Origin: Aquabacter sediminis | GTDB lineage: Bacteria; Pseudomonadota; Alphaproteobacteria; Rhizobiales; Xanthobacteraceae | NCBI RefSeq assembly: GCF_028863665.1 | Contig: NZ_JARBFX010000006.1 | Coordinates: forward strand, 310,001 to 374,000 | DNA length: 64,000 bases | Direction of reading: 5' to 3' | Part shown: positions 10,345 through 17,959 of the stretch, piece after piece | How the letters are laid out: each line of letters opens with the position of its first letter | Numbering within the stretch: the stretch's first letter is position 1 | Notes under the pieces: generated by a model | Seen by the model: only the letters and a program-made list of their open reading frames with translations | The model's database searches: none | What the model was told of the DNA's origin: nothing | Made by a program: the position numbers and the translations under genes

Positions 10345-11286
10345 ATGAGCCAGAGCCCCACTCCTTCGCCCGCCGCACTCAGCCCCTCGGCTGGAGATGC
10401 TCCCGCTCCGCCCAATGCGAGCCTTGCTTTGGTGGCGCGCATCAGCCGGACCTTGCGAAAGCTGGAGCGGACATTGTCGGAAGGCGCGAGCGCCAGCGGC
10501 ATCCATGACGTACGCAAGGCGGTGAAGGAGTATCGCGCCTTGCTCCGGCTCGTGGACAGCGCGCAGGCCCGGCAGGCGCGACGCGCCGCAGGCGCCGCCG
10601 CACGTGCCCTGTCAGCGACCCGCGACCGGCAGGCGGCGCGAGATGCGCTGGCGGTTTTGCACAATGCCGGACGGCTGGGTGCGCCGGAGATGGACAGGCT
10701 GCTGCCGGCCATCGGAAACGACGAGACCGCTTCTGACACTGCCACCTCAGGCTTGGCGGGCCTCATGCAGTGGGTCCGCGATGCCCGGGCGCTTCATGCC
10801 GCGGTTCTCGACCAGCAGATTCTCGATGCCAATCTGATGCACGGCCTGCGCCGCGGCTATGCCCGCGCCCGGGCCGCCGGGCGCTGGGACACCCCCGAGC
10901 ACATTCATGACCTGCGCAAGCGCGTGGTCACCCACCGCTACCAGATGTCCTTCTTCGCCAAGCTCCATGGCGGCGTGGGTCTCAACCGGGCCCAGAAGGT
11001 GCAGGATTTGCGGGAAGTCCTCGGCACATGCCAGGATATCGAGGCGCTCGGGGCCGTGATGGAGCGCGTCCGGGAGGACGACCCGGATGCCGTTCCGCCC
11101 TCGCTCCTCGCCCGGCTTGCCGAGGCGGGCAAGGGGCAGCAGGCCCATCTGGTGCGGCAGGCCAAGCGAGCCCATGGACGGCTCTTCCACCGCAAGCCCA
11201 AAGCCTTCATCGCGCGCCTGGAGCGCAAGTGGCGCGCGGCGCAGAACAATGCCGAGGAACAGGCTGGCCTCCCGGCTCCAGCCTGA
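10345..11286 (+). CDS. CHAD domain protein
   Basis: A roughly 313-residue alpha-helical CHAD protein (conserved histidine alpha-helical domain). Diagnostic repeats are visible: IHDVRKAVKEYRALLRL near the N terminus and HDLRKRVVTHRYQMSF in the second half, each with the conserved His and basic residues that form the positively charged groove. CHAD domains bind inorganic polyphosphate and often localise to polyphosphate granules. Here no CYTH triphosphatase domain is fused or adjacent. The start is uncertain: ATG 10345 is used, but in-frame starts at 10276 and 10306 would add up to 23 residues and none has a strong ribosome site. Confidence 0.8.
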   Translation: MSQSPTPSPAALSPSAGDAPAPPNASLALVARISRTLRKLERTLSEGASASGIHDVRKAVKEYRALLRLVDSAQARQARRAAGAAARALSATRDRQAARDALAVLHNAGRLGAPEMDRLLPAIGNDETASDTATSGLAGLMQWVRDARALHAAVLDQQILDANLMHGLRRGYARARAAGRWDTPEHIHDLRKRVVTHRYQMSFFAKLHGGVGLNRAQKVQDLREVLGTCQDIEALGAVMERVREDDPDAVPPSLLARLAEAGKGQQAHLVRQAKRAHGRLFHRKPKAFIARLERKWRAAQNNAEEQAGLPAPA

Positions 11287-11354
11287 GCCGGCCGGCCGCG
11301 CACCCCCCCGACAACCCCGAGATCTTCCAGGCAGCCTGCCGGGCCGTGGCGCGC

Positions 11355-11383
11355 TTGACAAGAATCGTTCGTATAGAAACAAT
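11355..11383 (+). promoter_or_regulatory. Promoter with pathway operator (site A, before nicA)
   Basis: TTGACA (11355-11360) is followed 17 bases later by AACAAT (11378-11383), a reasonable sigma-70-type pair. Between them lies TTCGTATAGAAA (11368-11379), which matches the palindromic consensus TTNGTATACNAA shared with three other promoters of this cluster at 11 of 12 positions. Placement between -35 and -10 suits a repressor. It lies about 140 bp before the nicA start. Confidence 0.6.
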
Positions 11384-11519
11384 CTAAACCACGGGAAGCA
11401 TTTCGCGACTTTCCGAACCGCCGAAAACCAGAGGGGCGGAGCATGTCATTCCATCGGAAGGATGCTGCGCGCCGGCATGCGCGGCAGCAGCAGTGTCGTG
11501 CCGCGTTTGGGGCCAGGGC

Positions 11520-12005
11520 ATGCCCGCTCCGGTAACGTTGACGGTGAACGGCACCGAGCATGCGTTCGCCTTGCCGGGCGAAACCCCTCTTCTTTACGTG
11601 CTGCGCAACGACCTCAGACTGAACGGCCCGAAGTTCGGCTGCGGCCTCGGCGAATGCGGGGCTTGCACGGTGCTGATGGATGGCATCGCCACCCGAGCCT
11701 GCGTCACCCGCCTCGCCAGCGCCGAGGGCCGGCAGATCGTCACCCTGGAAGGCCTCGGCTCGGCCGAGGCGCCCCATCCGGTTCAGGCGGCCTTTATCGC
11801 CGCGCAGGCGGCCCAGTGCGGCTATTGCCTCAACGGCATGATCATGACCACCGTCGCCTTTCTCGCCCGCACCCCACACCCCACAGAGACCCAGGCGCGC
11901 GAGGCGCTGCGGCACAATCTGTGCCGGTGCGGCACCCACGTGGAGATCCTCAAGGCCGTCCTCCTGGCGGCGGAAAGCCTTGCCGACGCAGGAACCGCGC
12001 CATGA
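11520..12005 (+). CDS. nicA: [2Fe-2S] subunit of nicotinate dehydrogenase-like molybdenum hydroxylase
   Basis: A 161-residue small subunit of the xanthine dehydrogenase family with two [2Fe-2S] clusters. The plant-ferredoxin-type cluster is C41, C46, C49, C61 (FGCGLGECGACTVLMDG). The second, helical cluster is C100, C103, C135, C137 (CGYCLNG, LCRCGTH). It passes electrons from the molybdenum centre. No signal peptide is seen, so it is cytoplasmic. The start at 11520 removes nine residues with no similarity; a GTG at 11493 is also in frame. It overlaps the large-subunit gene by 4 bp (ATGA). Size and partner match NicA of Pseudomonas putida nicotinate hydroxylase. Other N-heterocycle hydroxylases share this form, so substrate specificity rests on the neighbouring enamidase. 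Confidence 0.85.
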   Translation: MPAPVTLTVNGTEHAFALPGETPLLYVLRNDLRLNGPKFGCGLGECGACTVLMDGIATRACVTRLASAEGRQIVTLEGLGSAEAPHPVQAAFIAAQAAQCGYCLNGMIMTTVAFLARTPHPTETQAREALRHNLCRCGTHVEILKAVLLAAESLADAGTAP

Positions 12006-15000
12006 ACGGCGCCGTAACCGAGCCCCTCGCCGACCCCAAGGACCTGCTCTCCCGCCCGGGCACCCTGGCGGTGCTTCGCCCGGCGCAGGTGGTTGGCGGG
12101 CTGGTGCGCACAGCGGCGCCGGCCGAGGGCGCCCTCGACCTCTTCCTGTTCCTGGACGAGACGGGTCGCATCCTCGCTTTCAACGGCCATGTGGATCTCG
12201 GCACCGGCATCCGCACCGCGCTCGCCCAGATGGTGGCCGAAGAACTCGACGTGCCGTTGGATCGCGTCACCATGGTGCTCGGCCATACCGGAGGCACGCC
12301 CAACCAGGGCGCGACCATCGCCAGCGACACCATCCAGGTCTCCGCCGCGCCGCTGCGCCGCGCCGCTGCGCAGGCGCGCCATCACCTGGTCGCGCTGGCC
12401 GCGCAGGCGCTGGACCTGCCGCCGGAGGACCTCACTGTCACCGAGGGCATCGTCCATCCCAAGGCCGGCGGAAATGCGGGCCTGTCCTACGCCGCGCTGC
12501 TTTCAGGCCGCACCGAACGGCTGATGCTGGCGGATGCGGTGGCGCTGAAGCCCGTCTCGGAGCACCGCATTATCGGCCAGCGGGTGCCCCGCGTGGACAT
12601 CCCCGCCAAGGCGCTCGGTCAATTTACTTATGTGCATGACGTGCGCGTGCCCGGAATGCTCCATGGGCGCGTGGTGCGCCCACCTTATGCGGGGCTCGAC
12701 GCGGGCGACTTCATCGGCACCAGCCTCCTGAAGGTAGAGGAGGCCTCCATCGCCCACATTCCCGGTGTGGTGGCGGTGGTCACCATGGGTGACTTCATCG
12801 GCGTGGTCGCCGAACGGGAAGAACAGGCCGCCCAAGCCGCCCGCGAACTGGTGGTGCACTGGAAGCCCACCCCGCCTTTGCCGGACCTCTCAGACGTGAC
12901 GCAGGCGCTGCGCGCCAATCCCAGCACACCCCGCCTGCTCCTCGACCGGGGCGACGTGGACACCGCCCGCGCCGCCGCTGCCCGGCCCATGGACCGGACC
13001 TATGCCTGGCCCTACCAGATGCATGCCTCCATCGGCCCGTCGTGCGCCGTGGCGCACGTGGGCACGCACGGTGCCACCATCTGGGCGGGCACGCAGAACC
13101 CCTATCCGCTGCGTGCCGACATCGCGCATCTCCTGGGCCTGCCCGAACCTGACATCGAGATCATCCGCTTCGAGGCGGCCGGCTGCTACGGGCGCAATTG
13201 CGCCGACGACGTGGCGGCCGATGCGGCCTTGCTTTCCCGCGCGGTGGGGCGGCCGGTGCGGGTGCAGCTCACCCGCGAGCAAGAACATGCCTGGGAGCCC
13301 AAGGGCGCGGCCCAGCTCATGGAGGTGAGCGGCGGGCTGAATGCGGACGGAACGCCGGCCGCCTACGACTTCTCCACCCGCTACCCTTCCAACGCGGCCG
13401 TCACCTTGGCGCTGCTGCTCACCGGTCGTGTCCCCGCGAACAATCCCGTCTTCGAGATGGGCGACCGCACCGCCATCCCGCCCTATGACTACGGCCATAT
13501 GCGCGTGGTGGTCCATGACATGGCGCCCATCGTGCGGGCAGCCTGGCTGCGGGGCGTCTCGGCGCTGCCCAATTCCTTCGCCCATGAAAGCTATATCGAC
13601 GAACTGGCCGCCGAGGCTGGCGTCGATCCGGTGGAATATCGCCTGCGCCACCTGCACGACCCGCGCGCCGTCGACCTGGTGAAGGAGGTGGCGGACCGCG
13701 CCGGCTGGGTCCATCGCACCGGGCCACGCCGCGAGGCGGTGGAGGGTGACATCGTGCGCGGGCAAGGCTTTGCCTATGCGCTCTATGTGCATTCCAAGTT
13801 TCCCGGCTACGGCGCCGCCTGGTCCGCCTGGGTGGCGGACGTGGAGGTGAACACCACCACCGGCGATGTGGCCGTGCGCAAGGTGACGGTGGGCCAGGAT
13901 TCCGGGCTCATGATCAACCCGGCGGGCATCGAGCACCAGATCCACGGCAATGTCATCCAGTCCACCAGCCGGGCGCTGAAGGAAGAGGTGGCCTTCGGCG
14001 AGACGGCGGTGACCAGCCGGGAATGGGGCGCCTATCCCATCCTCACCTTCCCCGAGGTACCGGTCATCAATGTGGTGCTGATGCCACGGCCGGACGACCC
14101 GCCGCTCGGGAGCGGGGAATCCGCCTCGGTCCCCTCCGCCGCCGCCATCGCCAATGCCATCTTCGATGCCACTGGCGTGCGCCTGCGCGAGCCGCCCTTC
14201 ACACCGGACAAGGTGCGCGCCGCGCTTGCGGGCGAGCCGCCTCCGAAGCCCACCCGGCCGGAAAAGGCCAAGCGCAAATGGTTCGCGCTGGCCGGCGCGA
14301 CGCTGGCCGGCGCCCTCGGCATGGCCGCCATCGCCCTGCCCCTGCGCGGTACCATCGCCCCCATCACGCCCCCCGATCCGGCCTCCTTCTCCGCCGACAT
14401 GATCGCGCGTGGCCGGCAATTGGCGGCGGTGGGCGCCTGCGCGGTCTGCCACACCGTGCCCGGCGGGGTGGAGAATGCCGGCGGGCGGGCGCTGGAGACG
14501 CCGTTCGGCACGGTCTATTCCACCAATCTCACGCCCGACCCGGAGACGGGCCTCGGCCGCTGGTCCTATGCCGCCTTCGAGCGGGCCATGCGCGAAGGCA
14601 TCTCGCGGGATGGGCGGCATCTCTACCCCGCCTTCCCCTACCCCTCCTTCACCAAGACCTCGGACACAGACCTCCAAGCCCTCTACGCCTATTTCATGTC
14701 GCAGCCGGCGGTGAGTGCGCCGACGCCTGAGGCGCGCATGATGGCGCCGCTCAACATCCGCCCGCTCATGGCGGGATGGAACGCGCTGTTCCTGAAGCCC
14801 GGCCAATTGGAAGCGGACCCGACGCAAGCCCCCCAATGGAATCGCGGGCGCTATCTGGTGGAGGGCCTCGGTCATTGCGGCGCCTGCCACACGCCGCGCA
14901 ACGCACTGGGCGCCGAGAAAACGGGCGCCGCGCACCTGTCCGGCGGATGGGCGGATGGCTGGGAGGCACCCGCTCTCACAAGCCTGTCCGCCGCGCCCAT

Positions 15001-15565
15001 TCCTTGGACGCAGGACGAGCTCTTCTCCTATCTGCGCACGGGCTTCTCCCGTTTCCACGGCACAGCGGCCGGCCCCATGGCGCCGGTGGTGCAGGAATTG
15101 GCTCACCTTCCCGACGCCGACATCCGCGCCATGGCCACCTATCTTTCCTCCTTCTCCGGCCCGGCGGCGGCCGAGCCGGCGGCGCGGGCGGCGGAGCTGG
15201 AAGCGCAGGCGCAGGCCCGTCTTCGCCCCCTCGATACGCTGGGCGGCAAGCTCTATGAGGGCGCCTGCGCCGCCTGCCATGCCCAGGAGGGGCCGACCTT
15301 GTTCGGCGTGCGCCCGGCGCTCTCCCTCAACACCAATGTGCACGCGGCCCGACCGGACAATCTCATCCGGGTGATCCTCGACGGCATCCCCTCCCCCGCC
15401 GCCCGCGATCTGGGCGACATGCCCGCCTTCCGCGACGCGCTGGACGACACCCAGGTAGCGGCGCTCGCCCGCTATATCCGGGCCACCTTCGCCCCCGAGG
15501 CGCCCGCCTGGGAGGGCCTGGAGGCGCGGGTGGGGGAAGTGCGGGCCATGAAGACAGCCCACTGA
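12002..15565 (+). CDS. nicB: Molybdopterin-cytochrome c fusion subunit of nicotinate dehydrogenase-like hydroxylase
   Basis: A 1187-residue fusion. Residues about 30-745 are the molybdopterin-binding subunit of the xanthine dehydrogenase family, with the catalytic Glu in GSGESASVPSAAAIANAI. A transmembrane segment follows (KWFALAGATLAGALGM, about 759-782). Then come three cytochrome c domains with heme motifs CAVCH (about 814), CGACH (about 958) and CAACH (about 1089). This is the NicB layout: hydroxylation of nicotinate to 6-hydroxynicotinate with water, electrons leaving through c-type cytochromes to the respiratory chain instead of NAD. The frame stays open upstream to 11087, but the ATG overlapping the nicA stop is clearly the start. 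The nicotinate substrate is inferred from context. Confidence 0.85.
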   Translation: MNGAVTEPLADPKDLLSRPGTLAVLRPAQVVGGLVRTAAPAEGALDLFLFLDETGRILAFNGHVDLGTGIRTALAQMVAEELDVPLDRVTMVLGHTGGTPNQGATIASDTIQVSAAPLRRAAAQARHHLVALAAQALDLPPEDLTVTEGIVHPKAGGNAGLSYAALLSGRTERLMLADAVALKPVSEHRIIGQRVPRVDIPAKALGQFTYVHDVRVPGMLHGRVVRPPYAGLDAGDFIGTSLLKVEEASIAHIPGVVAVVTMGDFIGVVAEREEQAAQAARELVVHWKPTPPLPDLSDVTQALRANPSTPRLLLDRGDVDTARAAAARPMDRTYAWPYQMHASIGPSCAVAHVGTHGATIWAGTQNPYPLRADIAHLLGLPEPDIEIIRFEAAGCYGRNCADDVAADAALLSRAVGRPVRVQLTREQEHAWEPKGAAQLMEVSGGLNADGTPAAYDFSTRYPSNAAVTLALLLTGRVPANNPVFEMGDRTAIPPYDYGHMRVVVHDMAPIVRAAWLRGVSALPNSFAHESYIDELAAEAGVDPVEYRLRHLHDPRAVDLVKEVADRAGWVHRTGPRREAVEGDIVRGQGFAYALYVHSKFPGYGAAWSAWVADVEVNTTTGDVAVRKVTVGQDSGLMINPAGIEHQIHGNVIQSTSRALKEEVAFGETAVTSREWGAYPILTFPEVPVINVVLMPRPDDPPLGSGESASVPSAAAIANAIFDATGVRLREPPFTPDKVRAALAGEPPPKPTRPEKAKRKWFALAGATLAGALGMAAIALPLRGTIAPITPPDPASFSADMIARGRQLAAVGACAVCHTVPGGVENAGGRALETPFGTVYSTNLTPDPETGLGRWSYAAFERAMREGISRDGRHLYPAFPYPSFTKTSDTDLQALYAYFMSQPAVSAPTPEARMMAPLNIRPLMAGWNALFLKPGQLEADPTQAPQWNRGRYLVEGLGHCGACHTPRNALGAEKTGAAHLSGGWADGWEAPALTSLSAAPIPWTQDELFSYLRTGFSRFHGTAAGPMAPVVQELAHLPDADIRAMATYLSSFSGPAAAEPAARAAELEAQAQARLRPLDTLGGKLYEGACAACHAQEGPTLFGVRPALSLNTNVHAARPDNLIRVILDGIPSPAARDLGDMPAFRDALDDTQVAALARYIRATFAPEAPAWEGLEARVGEVRAMKTAH

Positions 15566-15619
15566 GACCCGCATCGCAAAAAACCTAGGGTCAGCCCCCG
15601 CCTTTGGCCGGCAAGGCAA

Positions 15620-15659
15620 TTGACAAGGCGGCGCGCATCCATTTTCATTAGTATACAAA
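15620..15659 (+). promoter_or_regulatory. Promoter with pathway operator (site B, before fpr)
   Basis: TTGACA (15620-15625) with TTTCAT 17 bases on, then TTAGTATACAAA (15648-15659), the best match (12 of 12) to the TTNGTATACNAA palindrome. The 13-base string ATTTTCATTAGTA is identical to that at site D, at the same distance from TTGACA. Confidence 0.6.
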
Positions 15660-15706
15660 CAATTTTTCACACTACCGCCACGGCCCCGAACCTGCCCGGA
15701 AGTCCC

Positions 15707-16480
15707 ATGAGCAATTTGATGGAAGAGCGCGTCCTGAGCGTGCGCCACTGGACCGACCGCCTGTTCAGCTTCACCACCACGCGGGACCCCAGCTTCCGCT
15801 TCCGCAATGGCGAGTTCACCATGATCGGCCTGAAGGTGGATGGCCGGCCGCTGCTGCGCGCCTATTCGGTGGTCAGTCCCAATTACGAGGACACGCTGGA
15901 ATTCTTCTCCATCAAGGTGCCCGACGGCCCTCTGACCTCGCGCCTCCAGCATGTGGTGGAGGGCGATCCCATCATCATCGGCCGAAAAGCCACCGGCACG
16001 CTGGTGCTGGACAATCTGAAACCCGGCCGCACCCTCTATCTGCTCGGCACCGGCACCGGCCTTGCGCCCTTTCTGGCCCTCATCCGCGATCCCGAGACCT
16101 ATGAGCGGTTCGAGAAGATCGTGCTGGTGCATGGCTGCCGGGAGGTGGCGGAGCTGGCCTATGGGGAGGAGATCGTCAGCGGCCTGGCTTCCCACGAACT
16201 GCTCGGAGAAGAGGTCTCGGACAAGCTCATCTATTACCCCACCGTCACCCGCGAGCCCTTCCGCAATCGCGGCCGCATCACCGACCTGATCGAAAGCGGC
16301 AAGCTGTTCGAGGATGTGGGCCTGCCCATGCTGGACAAGGCCACGGACCGGGTGATGCTGTGCGGCTCGCCGGAAATGATGGTGCAGCTGCGCCACATGA
16401 TGGAGGCGCGCGGCTTCGAGGAAGGCAGCAACGGGGAAGCCGGCGACTTCGTCCTGGAAAAGGCCTTCGCCGAGCGCTGA
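15707..16480 (+). CDS. fpr: Ferredoxin--NADP+ reductase
   Basis: A 257-residue bacterial-type ferredoxin/flavodoxin-NADP+ reductase. The FAD-binding motif R-A-Y-S-V (LLRAYSVVSP, about 49-53), the diphosphate loop (GPLTSRLQHVVEGD), the NADP-binding GTGTGLAPFLALI and the C-terminal VMLCGSPEMM are all visible; the C terminus ends in Glu-Arg as in subclass I Fpr. The ATG has GGAAG upstream; an in-frame extension to 15620 would cover the promoter. It sits inside the nicotinate-type cluster with its own operator, so its likely job is to reduce the ferredoxin that drives the 6-hydroxynicotinate reductase. No ferredoxin gene is found in the window. Confidence 0.9.
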   Translation: MSNLMEERVLSVRHWTDRLFSFTTTRDPSFRFRNGEFTMIGLKVDGRPLLRAYSVVSPNYEDTLEFFSIKVPDGPLTSRLQHVVEGDPIIIGRKATGTLVLDNLKPGRTLYLLGTGTGLAPFLALIRDPETYERFEKIVLVHGCREVAELAYGEEIVSGLASHELLGEEVSDKLIYYPTVTREPFRNRGRITDLIESGKLFEDVGLPMLDKATDRVMLCGSPEMMVQLRHMMEARGFEEGSNGEAGDFVLEKAFAER

Positions 16481-16519
16481 ATTTTTGTCACGCCCGCTCC
16501 CGAGGCTGCTTCCCAAGCC

Positions 16520-16549
16520 TTGGGACCGGGCGTAACATTCGTATGCTTA
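16520..16549 (+). promoter_or_regulatory. Pathway operator and candidate promoter (site C, before enamidase)
   Basis: TTCGTATGCTTA (16538-16549) matches the shared TTNGTATACNAA palindrome at 10 of 12 positions. A weak -35 (TTGGGA, 16520-16525) and -10 (TATGCT, 16542-16547) overlap it. It lies 31 bp before the enamidase start. Confidence 0.5.
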
Positions 16550-16580
16550 CAAATAAAACAAGCCTTCCAGGAACCCGAAT

Positions 16581-17780
16581 ATGGCCCATGATGCCCCGGG
16601 CGGTCCCACCGGCCCCACCAAGCTCGTCATCCGCAATATCGGCCTTCTCCTGTCCGGTGATCTGGAAAGGCCGATCCTCGATGCGGACACCATCGTCGCC
16701 GAGAATGGCCGTATCACCGCCATCGGGCGCCTGAAGGACGTGGACACCGAGGGCGCCACCACCACGGTGGATGCCAATGGCGCGGCGGTCACCCCCGGCC
16801 TCATCGACAGCCATGTGCACCCCGTGGCCGGCGACTGGACGCCCCGTCAGCAGCAGCTCAACTGGATCGACAGCTTCCTCCATGGCGGCGTCACCACCAT
16901 GATCTCAGCGGGCGAGGTGCATTATCCCGGCCGCCCCCGCGATGTCATCGGGGTGAAGGCCCTGGCCATCACCGCCCAGCGCACCTTCACCGCCTTCCGG
17001 CCCGGCGGCGTGAAGATCCATGCGGGGGCACCCGTCATCGAGCATGAGATGGTGGAGGAAGACTTCAAGGAACTGGCCGCCGCCGGCGTGAAGCTCTTGG
17101 GCGAAGTGGGCCTCGGCGGCGTCAAGGACGGCCCCACCGCCCGCAAGATGGTGGGATGGGCCCGCAAATACGGCATCCAGTCCACCATTCACACGGGCGG
17201 CCCTTCCATTCCCGGCTCCGGCCTCATCGACAAGGATGTGGTGCTGGAGGCGGACACCGACGTGGTCGGCCATATCAATGGCGGCCACACCGCGCTGCCC
17301 GACGGGCAGATCCGCTGCATCTGCGAGGGCTGCAAGCGCGGCCTGGAACTGGTGCACAACGGCAATGAGCGCGCCGCGCTCTATACCCTGCGCATCGCGC
17401 GGGAGATGGGTGACCTTCACCGCGTGATCCTCGGGACGGACGCGCCCGCCGGCTCCGGCGTGCAGCCGCTCGGCATCCTGCGCATGGTCTCGCTGCTCTC
17501 CTCCCTCGGCGACCTGCCGGCCGAACAGGCCTTGTGCCTGGCCACCGGCAACACCGCGCGCATGCGGGCGCTGGACTGCGGCATCATTGAGGTGGGTCGC
17601 TCGGCCGACTTCGTCATCATGGACACGGCCCAGCATTCGGCCGGCACCAACCTCCTGGAGAGCATCCAGCTGGGCGACCTGCCGGGCATCGGCATGACCA
17701 TTATCGACGGCATCGTGCGCACGGAACGCTCGCGCAACACGCCGCCGGCGACCCGCGTGCCCTTCCTCGTGAAGGCCTGA
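16581..17780 (+). CDS. Enamidase (1,4,5,6-tetrahydro-6-oxonicotinate hydrolase)
   Basis: A 399-residue amidohydrolase-superfamily metal enzyme. Metal ligands fit the family: HxH in SHVHP (78, 80), a possible bridging Glu175 (GEVGLGG), His204 (IHTGGPS), His231 (GHINGGHTAL) and Asp287 (GTDAPAGSG). Many stretches, such as HGGVTTMISAG, PGRPRD, HTGGPSIPGS, DVVGHINGG, PLGILRM and SRNTPPA, closely resemble what I recall of the Eubacterium barkeri enamidase, which hydrolyses the cyclic enamide to ammonia and 2-formylglutarate. The start has AGGA upstream. This gene is the strongest pointer to nicotinate as the substrate of the cluster. A dihydropyrimidinase-like or other cyclic amidase role is less likely. 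Confidence 0.85.
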   Translation: MAHDAPGGPTGPTKLVIRNIGLLLSGDLERPILDADTIVAENGRITAIGRLKDVDTEGATTTVDANGAAVTPGLIDSHVHPVAGDWTPRQQQLNWIDSFLHGGVTTMISAGEVHYPGRPRDVIGVKALAITAQRTFTAFRPGGVKIHAGAPVIEHEMVEEDFKELAAAGVKLLGEVGLGGVKDGPTARKMVGWARKYGIQSTIHTGGPSIPGSGLIDKDVVLEADTDVVGHINGGHTALPDGQIRCICEGCKRGLELVHNGNERAALYTLRIAREMGDLHRVILGTDAPAGSGVQPLGILRMVSLLSSLGDLPAEQALCLATGNTARMRALDCGIIEVGRSADFVIMDTAQHSAGTNLLESIQLGDLPGIGMTIIDGIVRTERSRNTPPATRVPFLVKA

Positions 17781-17798
17781 CGGCATCGGGATTTGCGT

Positions 17799-17821
17799 GC
17801 GGGCGGACCCTTTCCGCCCGC
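17799..17821 (+). terminator. Hairpin after enamidase gene
   Basis: GCGGGCGGA and TCCGCCCGC form a 9-bp stem with a 5-nt loop 18 bp after the enamidase stop. No T-run follows, so it may be a partial terminator; it fits with the next gene having its own promoter. Confidence 0.5.
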
Positions 17822-17869
17822 ATTCCACATAACAGCCGCCCTTTAAAGCAGCATGCCCATTCCTTGCGC

Positions 17870-17909
17870 TTGACACTGCGGCCTATGTTCATTTTCATTA
17901 GTACACATA
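17870..17909 (+). promoter_or_regulatory. Promoter with pathway operator (site D, before hydroxynicotinate reductase)
   Basis: TTGACA (17870-17875), TTTCAT 17 bases on, then TTAGTACACATA (17898-17909), 10 of 12 matches to TTNGTATACNAA. The block ATTTTCATTAGTA (17891-17903) is identical to that at site B, with the same 25-base gap between TTGACA and GTA. Confidence 0.6.
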
Positions 17910-17959
17910 TGAACTGAGCCGCAGGCCCGCTTGCGCCAGTTCATGCCCGGAGCCCCGCC

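Noticed and set aside
12002-15565. Isoquinoline 1-oxidoreductase as the identity of the molybdenum enzyme
   Set aside because: Related architecture, but the enamidase-like and reductase-like genes point to nicotinate; kept only as a remote alternative.
12890-16516. 1208-codon minus-strand open frame opposite nicB and fpr
   Set aside because: His/Arg/Gly-rich composition without any domain, exactly antisense to well-supported genes; a typical frame shadow of GC-rich codon use.
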